From JBBQFC01 sp038321615 (GTDB lineage: Bacteria; Bacteroidota; Bacteroidia; Flavobacteriales_D; Cryomorphaceae), in contig JBBQFC010000042.1 of NCBI GenBank assembly GCA_038321615.1, forward strand, positions 1-28,459: a stretch of DNA of 28,459 nt, written 5' to 3'. This document shows, in pieces, positions 14,172 through 22,884 of this stretch. How positions within the stretch are numbered: the stretch's first letter is position 1; every line of letters starts with the position of its first letter. The translations under genes and the position numbers were made by a program. Below the pieces are notes generated by a model, which was given only the letters and a program-made list of their open reading frames with translations, ran no database searches and was not told the DNA's origin.

Positions 14172-15917
14172 ATGAAAAAACTCACGTTGATATTCAGCTT
14201 TTTTGTCTTCACTCATGGGTATTCTCAAAGTTTACCAATCGATTTTGAAGCATCGGTCACTACAGCAGACTTTGTTAATTTTGATGGTGGTACGGCCATT
14301 GTCACCAATAATCCATCGCCCACAGGCATCAATAGCAGCGCGTCTGTAGCCCAAATGGTAAGAAACGGTGGAGCCATTTTTGCCGGAAGCAAAATCCTTC
14401 TGTCGGACAATCTTAACTTTTCCGTTTTGACGGTGCTTACCATGAAAGTTTACACCATGGCACCTGTAGGAACCGTAGTTAAGTTCAAACTGGAAGGAAG
14501 CGGCACGTCTGCTGAAGTAGATGCTTTGACCACAACTACCGGTGAATGGGAAACCTTGGAGTGGATTTTCGCTGGCACGCCTAATAATTTGAACGAACTT
14601 GTATTTATGTTCGATTTTGGCAATGTAGGTGACGGCACAGAGGCTTCCATCTTTTATTTCGACGATGTCGAGCAGATCATTGGTCCACCAGCTCCCATTC
14701 CCGCCATTCTTCCTGTTGATTTTGAATTGGATGTGGTGAGCAGCGATTTTCTCGATTTTTCAGGTGGTTCAGCTGATGTCCTTCCCAATCCACAAATGAA
14801 CGGCATTAATACTAGCAATACCGTTGGCAGGCTGGTGCGAAATGGAGGCCAATTTTGGGCAGGCACAAAGTTGTCGCTTGCCAATAACCTCGATTTTTCT
14901 AGCCTATGGCATATATCCATGAAGGTGTATACCACAGCCCCGGTCGGCACACGCTTAAAATTGGAGTTGGAAGGCCCAAGCGGCTTAAGTAGTCTGGACT
15001 ACCTGACTACCGTATCGGGCCAATGGGAGACGGTGAGCTGGAATTTTTACGGCCAGCAGAACGATTATAACAAGTTGAATTTTTTGTTCGATTTTGGCAA
15101 TATTGGCAACGGCTCTGCAAATTCTATCTTTCTATTCGATGATATTCAGCAGGTCGCGGGTCCGGCAATTCCTGATCTTTTGCCTGCATCTATTCCTGTC
15201 GACTTCGAAGAAAGTGTGGTAACATCGGATTTCACCAATGTATTTGGTGCAATAACGGCTGTTATTCCCAATCCACAGATAAATACGGATAATCCCAGCG
15301 CTACTGTGGGTGAATTCGTAAGGAGTGGCGGTGCGCCCTGGGCGCAGAGTAAGCTCGTCTTGACCGAATTCTTGAATTTTTCCCCCCTTAATTATATCGC
15401 AATGAAAGTGTACACGGAAGCACCTGTTGGCACCTTGTTGAAGCTTAAAGTAGAGAGCACTGCATCGGGTGCAGCCAACGAGAAAAACCAACTTACCACG
15501 GTATCCGGAGAATGGGCAACGTATTACTGGGATTTCGCTGGCGATCCACCTGTTTACAATGTTATTACACTCATGTTGGGATATGCTACCGTGAACGATG
15601 CCTCCGCAAATGCCACGTTCCTTTTTGATGACATTATTCAAACTTCAACCATTCTTAGCGATGGAGTTGGTGGCTTATCCAAATTGGACGGGGTATATGG
15701 CTATCCAAATCCAGCAAATGCACACTTTCAGATTATGTCAGATAACGAACCTATAGTCGCTATAGCTTTATTTGATATCCGCGGCCGTCAGGTACTCGCG
15801 CTGAATCCCAACAACCGCAATGTGATACTAGATTTAGGTGCGGTTGCCAGCGGACTTTATGTGGCGAGAATCTCCACTCCCACCCTCGTGGGTTCCATGC
15901 GCATCGTACGGCAGTAG
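14172..15917 (+). CDS. Secreted three-repeat beta-sandwich protein with T9SS sorting domain
   Basis: Read from the second ATG at 14172 (581 residues), the protein opens with a signal peptide (MKKLTLIFSFFVFTHGYSQ). Three tandem repeats of about 148 residues follow, at roughly 22-168, 181-328 and 342-490. Each starts with P-[IV]-DFE, contains VRNGG or VRSGG, a MKVYT.APVGT stretch and a G-[EQ]-W segment, and ends in an F-[YL]-FDD[VI] strand. This resembles carbohydrate-binding-module-like beta-sandwiches in glycoside-hydrolase proteins, but no catalytic domain is present. The last ~73 residues (YPNPAN, ALFDIRGRQV, LGAVASGLYVARI) form a type A Por/T9SS C-terminal domain, so the protein is exported across the outer membrane and probably anchored or released there. 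A role in binding polysaccharide is plausible but unproven. Confidence 0.85.
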   Translation: MKKLTLIFSFFVFTHGYSQSLPIDFEASVTTADFVNFDGGTAIVTNNPSPTGINSSASVAQMVRNGGAIFAGSKILLSDNLNFSVLTVLTMKVYTMAPVGTVVKFKLEGSGTSAEVDALTTTTGEWETLEWIFAGTPNNLNELVFMFDFGNVGDGTEASIFYFDDVEQIIGPPAPIPAILPVDFELDVVSSDFLDFSGGSADVLPNPQMNGINTSNTVGRLVRNGGQFWAGTKLSLANNLDFSSLWHISMKVYTTAPVGTRLKLELEGPSGLSSLDYLTTVSGQWETVSWNFYGQQNDYNKLNFLFDFGNIGNGSANSIFLFDDIQQVAGPAIPDLLPASIPVDFEESVVTSDFTNVFGAITAVIPNPQINTDNPSATVGEFVRSGGAPWAQSKLVLTEFLNFSPLNYIAMKVYTEAPVGTLLKLKVESTASGAANEKNQLTTVSGEWATYYWDFAGDPPVYNVITLMLGYATVNDASANATFLFDDIIQTSTILSDGVGGLSKLDGVYGYPNPANAHFQIMSDNEPIVAIALFDIRGRQVLALNPNNRNVILDLGAVASGLYVARISTPTLVGSMRIVRQ

Positions 15918-15991
15918 TTTAGCTGTTCGAGTTGGTTTATTCGAGCAAGTGCGGAAGTTTAGTTTTCTAGATAGATAACTGCTTGCTGCGC

Positions 15992-16130
15992 GCCGAAAAG
16001 CACTTGCTTCGACTATTTGTGCTGATAAGAGTCAATTTAAATCTGAATTCGAAATCAAAGACGGCTTAAGGCGGCTTAGATTAGGAGGTTTAAATGGGTG
16101 AATGGGGGTGGTTCATCAGCTACCGTTGTT
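15992..16130 (+). repeat. Dispersed repeat B, copy 2
   Basis: This block matches 1830-1995 in order and orientation (GCCGAAAAGCA.TTGCT, ATTTGTGCTGAT, CTGAAT, GGCTTA, GGAGG, GGGTGAATGGGGG, CATCAGCTACCGTTG). It forms the left border of the AT-rich restriction-modification pair; repeat A copy 3 forms the right border. Between B and the methyltransferase start (16131-16308) there is no gene that I can see. Confidence 0.65.
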
Positions 16131-16308
16131 GGCTGCTGACCTTCTTTGCAGGCCAGTTTTGATTTGTCAATTCGTATCACTTTCGAAATGGATAGTAGGC
16201 ACACTCCTTTGCAATTTTAAATCTTTAGCTTGGCTTTTGTGAATTGAACATGTGTGTGCTTTGTGCTGTTGGAAAATACTTTCAATTTTTCTTGTAATAT
16301 TCAAAGTT

Positions 16309-16344
16309 GTCCGTAAATTCGTCCGTGTCCGTAAAACTGTCCGC
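16309..16344 (+). promoter_or_regulatory. Tandem 18-bp direct repeat before the methyltransferase start
   Basis: Two adjacent 18-bp units, 16309-16326 and 16327-16344, agree at 14 of 18 positions; each reads GTCCGTAAA-N3-GTCCG-Y. This yields four GTCCG boxes spaced 12, 6 and 12 bp. The array ends 4 nt before the ATG at 16349, so a bound protein would block transcription or translation start. It is a candidate operator for the methyltransferase itself, which has an N-terminal DNA-binding-like domain. Confidence 0.5.
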
Positions 16345-16348
16345 AACT

Positions 16349-18574
16349 ATGATAAATGTAAAATTCTACCTAGATAAAGCCGATAAGAGTAAGATGTTCC
16401 CAATTCACCTTGTTATGAGGCAAAAAGATGTTCAAATCAAGGTTGCAACAGGCGAGAAAATACTTAAAAAAGACTGGGATAATAAAAACCAAGTTGTCAA
16501 GGAGTCAGAATACACACATAAGTCAATTAATAAGTTCTTGTCATTTTTAAAGCAAGAAGTTGAAAAGTATTTTGACACCTTTTCTCATTCTCAATTCACA
16601 GATAAAAAAGTCAAAGAGAAGATTTTGTCACTTGTAAATAGTCGTAAAGTTAACACCGATGTAAAGATGGTCTGCGAATATGCTGCCGAATATGAAGGAA
16701 AAACAAAAATAACTTTTGTGGATTTATTCGCTGGTGCTGGTGGATTTAGCGAAGGGTTTTTACAGGCTGAACACGAAAATAAGTATTACGATTTTCTATT
16801 AGGGAGTGATATAAATGAGAATTGTGAATTAACGCATCTTGCACGATATAATTATCAACTTGGAATGGATTCAGAGTTTTTGCGTCAAGATATCACAGAA
16901 CCTGATTTTTTAGACAATCTTTTAAAGAAGCTCAAGAGTCATCAAGTTGATGTTGTTTGTGGAGGCCCACCATGTCAAAGTTTTAGTTTAGCAGGTAAAC
17001 GAAAAAAATTTGATAAAAAAGATGATTTATTTGCTCACTACTTAAATGTTATAAGGGTCCTTCGTCCTAAGTATTTTGTAATGGAGAATGTAAAGGGAAT
17101 ACTTACAAAAGAAGGAGGCAAAGTAAAAGAAATGATTTTGAGAGAGATAAAATCAATAGTTGATTTGAACGAGTTTCATCAAATTATCTTTTTTTTGGGA
17201 AAGCTTAGAAAAACAGAAAAAGAAAAGGTATTTAGCTTAGAGTGTTATAATTTGAGGATGCAATTTGAATCAGCCACTGAAAAAGAATTGGAAAAATTGA
17301 GAGAAAATTATGTTTTGATTGTTGAAAATAAATTTCGTGTATTAACCCCGAAAATTGCTGATTACAAAACGAGTAAGACAGATATTAATATTAGCACTAT
17401 TCGTCATGGCTTCAATTTATTAAGACGACGTAAAGAGCTAGCATACGTTAGAAAGAAAGTCATTCTTGAAAAGGCTCACAGTGATTTGGATAATGATTTT
17501 TTCACTGAAAAATTTGATTCCTTTTTGACCGCTATAGAATCGGATTCAATTATTGAGCAAATCCATCAAGCTTTTAATAATTTAAACCCTGCAAAAGAAT
17601 TTCAAAATGAAATAGCTGAAATAATTGTCGCTTTAGAAATTTACAATTATTCTTTCGATGAATGTATTCAAGGGCTTAAACCATTTGTTAAAGCATTAAA
17701 TGCAGAAGTAGAATTTGAAGAGATTTTGTCCCACATCAGATTATATAATATTGATCAACCCTTTGTTGCCTTAGCTTCAAATTACGGGGTACCACAAAAC
17801 AGAGAAAGAGTGTTATTTATTGGCTGTCGAAAAGACCAGAAATTAGTTAAAGTAGTTCCACCAACAGTTAGCGATAATGAGAAGGTTACTGTTTTCGAAG
17901 CTTTATATGATTTGGATTTTGTTGGCAATGATGAAGAAAAATTTGATTATGAAAAAGTTGATTTAAAAGCGATGTACAACGGTTCAACTCTAAAAATGCA
18001 ATCATTATTAAAGAAAAGGACTATCGATGGAAAGCCCGAAGGAAAGAAAGGTTTAACCTATGCTGAATGGTCCAAAAAAGGAAGGTTAAACAGTCGATTT
18101 GCCAATGCCAAAAATCCTTTTTATGTACGAAATTTTGAAGAATTGGAAAATACATTGTCTCATATAGTTGCTCCATTACACAATCATAAAACGAGCAAGC
18201 AAAATGAAGATGTGATAAAAAGACTGAATGTAATTTTAAATACCGGTAATTATGATTTGGCCAAAAAAGAACTAAAAAACATGGGGTTGGATTCTGAAAA
18301 AAGAAATTACAATGTTTTAAAAGCAGATTCCCAAAGTCCAACTGTAATGACAATTGCTGACGACTATATCCATTTCTCGAATCCAAGGGCATTGACTGTT
18401 CGTGAGATGGCACGTTTACAATCATTCGATGATTCTTTTGTCTTTCAAGGAAAACGTTCAACTGGAGGTAACAAAAGAAAATTTGAAATCCCCCAATTTA
18501 CCTTAGTTGGAAATGCTGTACCGCCTTTAATGGCTAGGGCTGTTGCATTGGAAATATTGAAAAATATTGATTAA
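16349..18574 (+). CDS. C5-cytosine DNA methyltransferase with N-terminal recombinase-arm-like domain
   Basis: The ATG at 16349 gives 741 residues; a longer frame starts with TTG at 16307 and would run through the operator-like repeats. Residues 1 to about 95 (MINVKFYLDK, FPIHLVMRQK, VATGEKILKKDW) resemble the arm-type DNA-binding domain of Bacteroidota tyrosine recombinases; no recombinase catalytic domain follows. The methyltransferase motifs are complete: I VDLFAGAGGFSEGF (124-137), IV GGPPCQSFS with catalytic C209, VI ENV (246-248), VIII QNRER (483-487), IX LTVREMARLQSF and X VGNAVPP (720-726). The distance between VI and VIII is about 235 residues, far more than the ~40 of M.HhaI, owing to a charged helical insert. 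The gene is very AT-rich. It protects DNA from the adjacent endonuclease. Confidence 0.9.
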   Translation: MINVKFYLDKADKSKMFPIHLVMRQKDVQIKVATGEKILKKDWDNKNQVVKESEYTHKSINKFLSFLKQEVEKYFDTFSHSQFTDKKVKEKILSLVNSRKVNTDVKMVCEYAAEYEGKTKITFVDLFAGAGGFSEGFLQAEHENKYYDFLLGSDINENCELTHLARYNYQLGMDSEFLRQDITEPDFLDNLLKKLKSHQVDVVCGGPPCQSFSLAGKRKKFDKKDDLFAHYLNVIRVLRPKYFVMENVKGILTKEGGKVKEMILREIKSIVDLNEFHQIIFFLGKLRKTEKEKVFSLECYNLRMQFESATEKELEKLRENYVLIVENKFRVLTPKIADYKTSKTDINISTIRHGFNLLRRRKELAYVRKKVILEKAHSDLDNDFFTEKFDSFLTAIESDSIIEQIHQAFNNLNPAKEFQNEIAEIIVALEIYNYSFDECIQGLKPFVKALNAEVEFEEILSHIRLYNIDQPFVALASNYGVPQNRERVLFIGCRKDQKLVKVVPPTVSDNEKVTVFEALYDLDFVGNDEEKFDYEKVDLKAMYNGSTLKMQSLLKKRTIDGKPEGKKGLTYAEWSKKGRLNSRFANAKNPFYVRNFEELENTLSHIVAPLHNHKTSKQNEDVIKRLNVILNTGNYDLAKKELKNMGLDSEKRNYNVLKADSQSPTVMTIADDYIHFSNPRALTVREMARLQSFDDSFVFQGKRSTGGNKRKFEIPQFTLVGNAVPPLMARAVALEILKNID

Positions 18575-19512
18575 ATACCAAAATATGAAAGGGTGTTAGC
18601 TCCAGTTAATTGTGGGATCGCCGCTCTTATGTCCGTTCTTAATGATGTTCTTGAACCAGATTGAAAATTATTAGTAAAGATTTCTTTTAAAGATTTTGCG
18701 ACATTCTGAACTGTCGGTTGTCCCCAGTAATTCCCGCCTGACAAATTCGTTACTCTCTTTACTGCGACGCCATCGGGTTTGTAAACTGTATTTTGATTTG
18801 ATGGAACAGTTACAAATGAATATGTAAAACTTTGGGCGTTTTGTATATTGAAACCGTTTCTTCCGATTGTGATGTTTCTGCCACGAAAACCTCCAGCGGA
18901 ATAAATCATATCCCAAAGCATCGGAACTTGGGCATTATCATTCCAATTAGTTTTACATTGAATAATACCAATTTCAAATTTATTAAAATCCTTTGCGGAT
19001 AAATGATTTGAAAGGTCAAAATTGAACTTGTTTCTTACGAGTGACGGAATCTGAACTCCATTATTGTCAAGGATGTTCAGTTGAGTAACATCAGTAATAT
19101 ATTCAGATGAATTTGGAAAAACCACTATGGTAATATCCGATTCTGTATTACATGCGAAATTTCCATAATTCACTGTTATTGAATCTTGTATTGACTTTGG
19201 CACCAAACTCATTTTTTTAATCGCAACAATTCTACTTCCAACACAACAAAGATTAATATACCAACATACTAAAGATTCCCAAGCAGTTCCCCCAGCCGAT
19301 AATTCCCCTTGTCCTCGTCCACCACCTCCAGTGGACTTAAAAATTTCAGATAAGTGGTCACCTAAATTTATAATTTGATCTTCGCCGTAATTATTACCGA
19401 GTAATCTATTGATTTCAGGTTGCCAAGTCTGCCAGCAATTTTGAAATGTATTTGTCCTGAAAATATTCTCAATGGCTAATTTTCTAAATTGGTCAGGTAT
19501 AGTATTGTACAT
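18571..19512 (-). CDS. Predicted type II restriction endonuclease (PD-(D/E)xK-like)
   Basis: This 313-residue protein is encoded tail to tail with the C5 methyltransferase, overlapping by 4 nt, a strong contextual sign of a restriction enzyme. I do not recognise a named family or a target sequence. A candidate nuclease core is visible: E79 in GGTAWESLVCWY, D126 in ESDITIVVF and Q185-C-K187 in IGIIQCKTNW, matching the D...(D/E/Q)xK pattern on adjacent beta-strands. It has no signal peptide or membrane segment. The downstream part (GGFRGRNITIGRNG, SLRTDIRAAIP) may contribute DNA contacts. Base composition matches the methyltransferase and differs from the surrounding genes, and repeat A copy 3 lies just upstream, indicating joint acquisition. 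Confidence 0.75.
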   Translation of the reverse strand: MYNTIPDQFRKLAIENIFRTNTFQNCWQTWQPEINRLLGNNYGEDQIINLGDHLSEIFKSTGGGGRGQGELSAGGTAWESLVCWYINLCCVGSRIVAIKKMSLVPKSIQDSITVNYGNFACNTESDITIVVFPNSSEYITDVTQLNILDNNGVQIPSLVRNKFNFDLSNHLSAKDFNKFEIGIIQCKTNWNDNAQVPMLWDMIYSAGGFRGRNITIGRNGFNIQNAQSFTYSFVTVPSNQNTVYKPDGVAVKRVTNLSGGNYWGQPTVQNVAKSLKEIFTNNFQSGSRTSLRTDIRAAIPQLTGANTLSYFGI

Positions 19513-19705
19513 TATTTTCCGTAATTTTTGTCAAATATCTTAAAAATTGGACTCAGGGCCGAAAGGGGGAGAAGATTTTAGTTCTTTTGGCTGCAAAGCG
19601 ATTGCCGTGCCAGAGGGGCAGTCAAATGCGCTAAAATGTATGATGGCTTTTTCTGTTTTCAGTTGGTTCAGTGGATGTCGTCAAGGACGCCTTTTAGGAT
19701 TGCTT

Positions 19706-19890
19706 GTAACATCCGTATAAACGACACTCCCCCACCCTCCTTGTTGCGTATATATCACTTATGTGCGAACAGAGTAGTTATCATTTCCAAAAATAATCGA
19801 AGTACAGCTACGCTCCGACAATTCATGATCGAATCGCATCCATAACCGCTGCCTGCTCAAATTTTTCTAAATACCCGTTCATCATCCGGT
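19706..19890 (+). repeat. Dispersed repeat A, copy 3
   Basis: This is one of the two longest copies. It starts GTAACATCCGTATAAACGAC and includes GACACTCCCCCACC, TTGCGTATATATC, AATCGAAGTACAGCTACGCTCC, ACAATTCATGATCGAAT, CATCCATAACC and ACCCGTTCATCATCC-like blocks; the last three are shared with copy 4 only. It lies upstream of the endonuclease gene, bordering the R-M cargo on its right. Confidence 0.75.
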
Positions 19891-19934
19891 TTTATGATCA
19901 TTCGCGCACTGCCAAGTCCTACGCGGAATAAGCA

Positions 19935-20114
19935 ATGCCAGCGCCTGAGCTGAATGTCACATCGCCCAGCTGCGCGGTTTATTTTAACCTATCCGATAGA
20001 GCTCTCTATAAATATTTAGCTTTGACCCGTCCGAAAACTCTGGAGATTGTTGCCAAGATCAAAGCATCTTTTGAAAGGGTAGATTCTGATACACCAAATC
20101 TCTGCCTCCCATGA
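19935..20114 (+). CDS. Possible 59-residue small protein overlapping the NhaD start
   Basis: An ATG at 19935 opens a 59-residue frame ending in a TGA at 20112-20114, overlapping the antiporter ATG by an ATGA junction. The central part (RALYKYLALTRPKTLEIVAKI, split here as RALYKYLALT and RPKTLEIVAKI) has normal amino-acid use and an amphipathic helix pattern. No family is recognised and no clear ribosome-binding site is visible. It may be the decayed tail of an older gene, because a TAA precedes it closely, or a chance frame. It is listed because of the ATGA coupling. Confidence 0.25.
   Translation: MPAPELNVTSPSCAVYFNLSDRALYKYLALTRPKTLEIVAKIKASFERVDSDTPNLCLP
20017..20024 (+). promoter_or_regulatory. 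Candidate -7 box for the antiporter gene
   Basis: TAGCTTTG matches TAnnTTTG and lies 86 nt before the antiporter ATG. No matching -33 box is seen at the usual distance. A single match of this kind is expected by chance about once per 4 kb per strand, so support is weak. Confidence 0.25.
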
Positions 20115-21388
20115 TTATCGCTGCAATCATCTTTGTGCTTGGTTATCTACTCATTGCGCTTGAGCATCAAGTAAAAATCGACAAGGCCGCAACAGCTTTG
20201 GTGCTAGGTGTGGTGGTGTGGCTTACGGTGGCCTTTGGTATGGGCGAGATCAGCGAGACCACTCATAAACTCGCCGAACATTTTGAAGAAATAGCGGAGA
20301 TACTTTTCTTCCTACTAAGCGCCATGACCATTGTGGAGCTTATTGATGCGCACAACGGCTTCGAGTTTGTGCAGCGCATCATTGTTACCAGAAACAAGGC
20401 AAGCCTGCTCTGGATACTATCTATTCTTACCTTTTTCCTCTCCGCAGTACTCGACAATCTTACCACGACGATCGTGATGATGGCCATCTTGAAAAAGTTT
20501 ATGGACAACCGCGAAGATTCCTGGTTCTTTGCCGGTTTTATTATAATCGCAGCAAACGCAGGTGGTGCTTGGTCGCCCATAGGCGATGTAACCACGATCA
20601 TGCTTTGGAACGGTGGTCAGGTTTCCACCGGAGCCATAGTGGTAGATACCTTCCTACCCTCCTTGGCTTGCATGCTAGTGCCGCTCGCCATTGCTTCGTA
20701 TCGGTACCGAGGGCAGCGGCTCAATATAGTGGTAGATTCAAACCCTGAGCACCGCAAGATACCCACTGGCGAAAGTAATCTTATGCTGTTTATAGGGGTT
20801 GGCCTGTTATTGCTCGTACCTGTATTTAAAACAGTCACTCACCTCCCACCCTTCATGGGTATGCTCTTTAGTTTAGGGCTTTTCTGGGTCATTACAGAAA
20901 TATGGCATCGAAAGAAGGCACCGGAATTGAAACACCACTTGTCGGTATCCAGTACCTTGCAGCGTATCGATACCACAAGCGTGCTTTTTTTCCTCGGTAT
21001 TTTGCTTGCCGTTGCAGCTATGGAAACCAATGGTTCACTCCACGAACTTGGTATGACGCTCGACAGCACCTTTGCCAATTATCACATAACAAATACCCTG
21101 CTTGGGCTGCTCTCTTCGGTGGTCGACAACGTACCGCTGGTTGCAGGAGCTATGGGCATGTACAGCCTAGAGCGATTCCCCCAAGACCATGAATTTTGGA
21201 CCTATTTAGCTTACTGTGCAGGTACCGGTGGCAGCGTGCTAATTATCGGTTCTGCCGCTGGCGTGGCGGCAATGGGCATCATGCGCATAGAATTCCTGTG
21301 GTTTCTCAAACGCATTTCATGGCTCGCGCTACTTGGGTATTTTGCGGGCATAGCCGTTTATCTTTTGCAGAATGGCGCAGGGAAATAA
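20111..21388 (+). CDS. nhaD: NhaD-type sodium:proton antiporter
   Basis: This 425-residue polytopic inner-membrane protein has about ten to twelve hydrophobic helices. The N-terminus (FVLGYLLIALEHQVKIDKAA) and the segments SAVLDNLTTTIVMM and NAGGAWSPIGDVTTIMLW are characteristic of NhaD-type antiporters in the ion-transporter superfamily; the conserved Asp-Asn and Gly-Asp residues in these are thought to lie at the ion path. A second inverted-repeat half contains SSVVDNVPLVAGAMGMY and GTGGSVLIIGSAAGVAAMG, the counterpart of the first. The role is Na+ (or Li+) export driven by protons, useful for a marine or alkaline lifestyle. The gene reads as chromosomal backbone; the amidohydrolase genes follow on the same strand after a 177-bp gap. 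Confidence 0.9.
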   Translation: MIIAAIIFVLGYLLIALEHQVKIDKAATALVLGVVVWLTVAFGMGEISETTHKLAEHFEEIAEILFFLLSAMTIVELIDAHNGFEFVQRIIVTRNKASLLWILSILTFFLSAVLDNLTTTIVMMAILKKFMDNREDSWFFAGFIIIAANAGGAWSPIGDVTTIMLWNGGQVSTGAIVVDTFLPSLACMLVPLAIASYRYRGQRLNIVVDSNPEHRKIPTGESNLMLFIGVGLLLLVPVFKTVTHLPPFMGMLFSLGLFWVITEIWHRKKAPELKHHLSVSSTLQRIDTTSVLFFLGILLAVAAMETNGSLHELGMTLDSTFANYHITNTLLGLLSSVVDNVPLVAGAMGMYSLERFPQDHEFWTYLAYCAGTGGSVLIIGSAAGVAAMGIMRIEFLWFLKRISWLALLGYFAGIAVYLLQNGAGK

Positions 21389-21565
21389 GCGCTGAAATTA
21401 GCACATTAGAGTGCACCATTCGGGCACTTCACCTGGCCCGGAATCACAGCTTCATTTCAACATATTCTCCCGGTAGTCCACCGATTGCCAATGGATTTCT
21501 ATTTCCATACCAGCTCGTCGTTGCGTCCATCGAAATACCTATATTTCACCTTTTCAAATAAGATT

Positions 21566-22879
21566 ATGAGGAGAATTTACAATGCCGTGATGCACACCCT
21601 GTTCTGTGTTTTCATAATTACTTTATCGGGAACGCTTTTTGCCCAGGTCACCGCCTTCACCGACGCCCGAATCATCCCCATTGTAGGTCCTGAAATTGAA
21701 CAGGGTGTCCTGATCATTGAGAATGGAGTCATCCTAAATGTGGGTTCGGCAGATGATGTGAAAATCCCCGAAGATGCGGTGGTTATTTCCCTTCCGGGAA
21801 AAGTGTTGATGCCGGGATTGGTTGATTCTCATTCCCACATCGGTAACGGCGATGGAGGTGATGCTTCTTCGCCCCTGCACCCCGATGTGCGCATATTCGA
21901 TGCCATTGATGTGCACTCCGATACGTTTAAGAAAGCCCGCGCTGGCGGTATTACCACCGTGAATATTATGCCTGGTTCAGGCCACCTGATGAGCGGACAA
22001 ACCATCTATTTAAAGCTGCGCCCTGCAACGACTGTGTATGACATGCTTCTCAACAAAGATCCGAATGGCATCTTGGGCGGAATGAAAATGGCCAATGGCA
22101 CCAACCCCATGCGGGCACTTCCTTTTCCCGGCACACGGGCCAAGTCGGCAGCTATGGTGCGTAGCCTTTTTGTGAAAGCACAAGGGTACAAAGAAAAGGT
22201 GAAGCTCGCAGGCGATGATGCTTCGAAAATGCCCGACCGAGACCTTCAGATGGAAGCATTGGTGGAAGTGCTTGAAGGCAAGCGTATGGTGCATAACCAT
22301 ACCCACCGCCACGATGATATTATGACTTCCATCAGGCTTTCGCAGGAGTTTGGGTACCGCATGGTGCTGCACCACGTGAGCGAAGGCTGGAAAGTTGCCG
22401 ATGAAATTGCCGCTGCTGGCGTGCCCTGCTCCATAATTGTAATTGACTCACCCGGCGGCAAACTTGAAGCCGCTGAACTCCGATTCGATACAGGAATGAT
22501 TCTAGAGCAAGCTGGCGTGGACGTGGGCTATCATACCGACGATGGCATCACCGATTCCCGCGTGTTCTTGCGCTCAGCTGCTTTTGGTGTTCGCGGTGGC
22601 ATGTCGAGAGCCAAGGCCCTCGAAGCGGTTACGTTGGCCAATGCACGTATGCTCGACGCCGACCAAAAAGTGGGCTCCCTGGAAACAGGAAAAGATGCCG
22701 ACTTCATCATTCTCTCGGGCGATCCTTTGAGTGTATACACCATCGTGGAACAAACTTGGGTGGAAGGGCAAAAGGTCTTTGACCGTGCCAATCCCGATGA
22801 CTTGAAATTCGCCACCGGAGGGCTCGATGTATTTCGCGGTGAACACTACAATCACCACGTTGACTTTAATAATAATTGA
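21566..22879 (+). CDS. Exported amidohydrolase, catalytically complete partner
   Basis: The ATG at 21566 gives 437 residues starting with a signal peptide (CVFIITLSGTLFAQ); the longer frame from 21485 lacks a sensible leader. It belongs to the imidazolonepropionase-like amidohydrolases: a small beta-sandwich (ARIIPIVGPEIEQGVLII, GKVLMPGLVD) flanks a TIM barrel. Metal ligands are all present: H89-S-H91 in VDSHSHIG, the HNHTHRHDD stretch (243-251), HH at 269-270 in VLHHVSEG, and D325/D326 in YHTDDG. These would bind one or two zinc ions for hydrolysis of an amide or cyclic amide in the periplasm; the substrate is unknown. A similar gene follows 5 nt downstream, and the pair probably works as a unit. 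Confidence 0.85.
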   Translation: MRRIYNAVMHTLFCVFIITLSGTLFAQVTAFTDARIIPIVGPEIEQGVLIIENGVILNVGSADDVKIPEDAVVISLPGKVLMPGLVDSHSHIGNGDGGDASSPLHPDVRIFDAIDVHSDTFKKARAGGITTVNIMPGSGHLMSGQTIYLKLRPATTVYDMLLNKDPNGILGGMKMANGTNPMRALPFPGTRAKSAAMVRSLFVKAQGYKEKVKLAGDDASKMPDRDLQMEALVEVLEGKRMVHNHTHRHDDIMTSIRLSQEFGYRMVLHHVSEGWKVADEIAAAGVPCSIIVIDSPGGKLEAAELRFDTGMILEQAGVDVGYHTDDGITDSRVFLRSAAFGVRGGMSRAKALEAVTLANARMLDADQKVGSLETGKDADFIILSGDPLSVYTIVEQTWVEGQKVFDRANPDDLKFATGGLDVFRGEHYNHHVDFNNN

Positions 22880-22884
22880 AGCGC

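Noticed and set aside
15132..15641. 169-residue minus-strand frame inside the T9SS protein gene
   Set aside because: The plus-strand protein has clear repeats and a sorting domain; the antisense frame shows none.
15918..15991. Terminator after the T9SS protein gene
   Set aside because: The TTCGAG repeats there are direct rather than a convincing inverted pair, and no T-run follows.
16349..16640. Broken tyrosine recombinase gene
   Set aside because: Only the arm-like domain is present and the frame runs straight into a complete methyltransferase, so a fusion is the simpler reading.
18021..18461. 146-residue minus-strand frame inside the methyltransferase gene
   Set aside because: It is antisense to conserved methyltransferase motifs IX and X.
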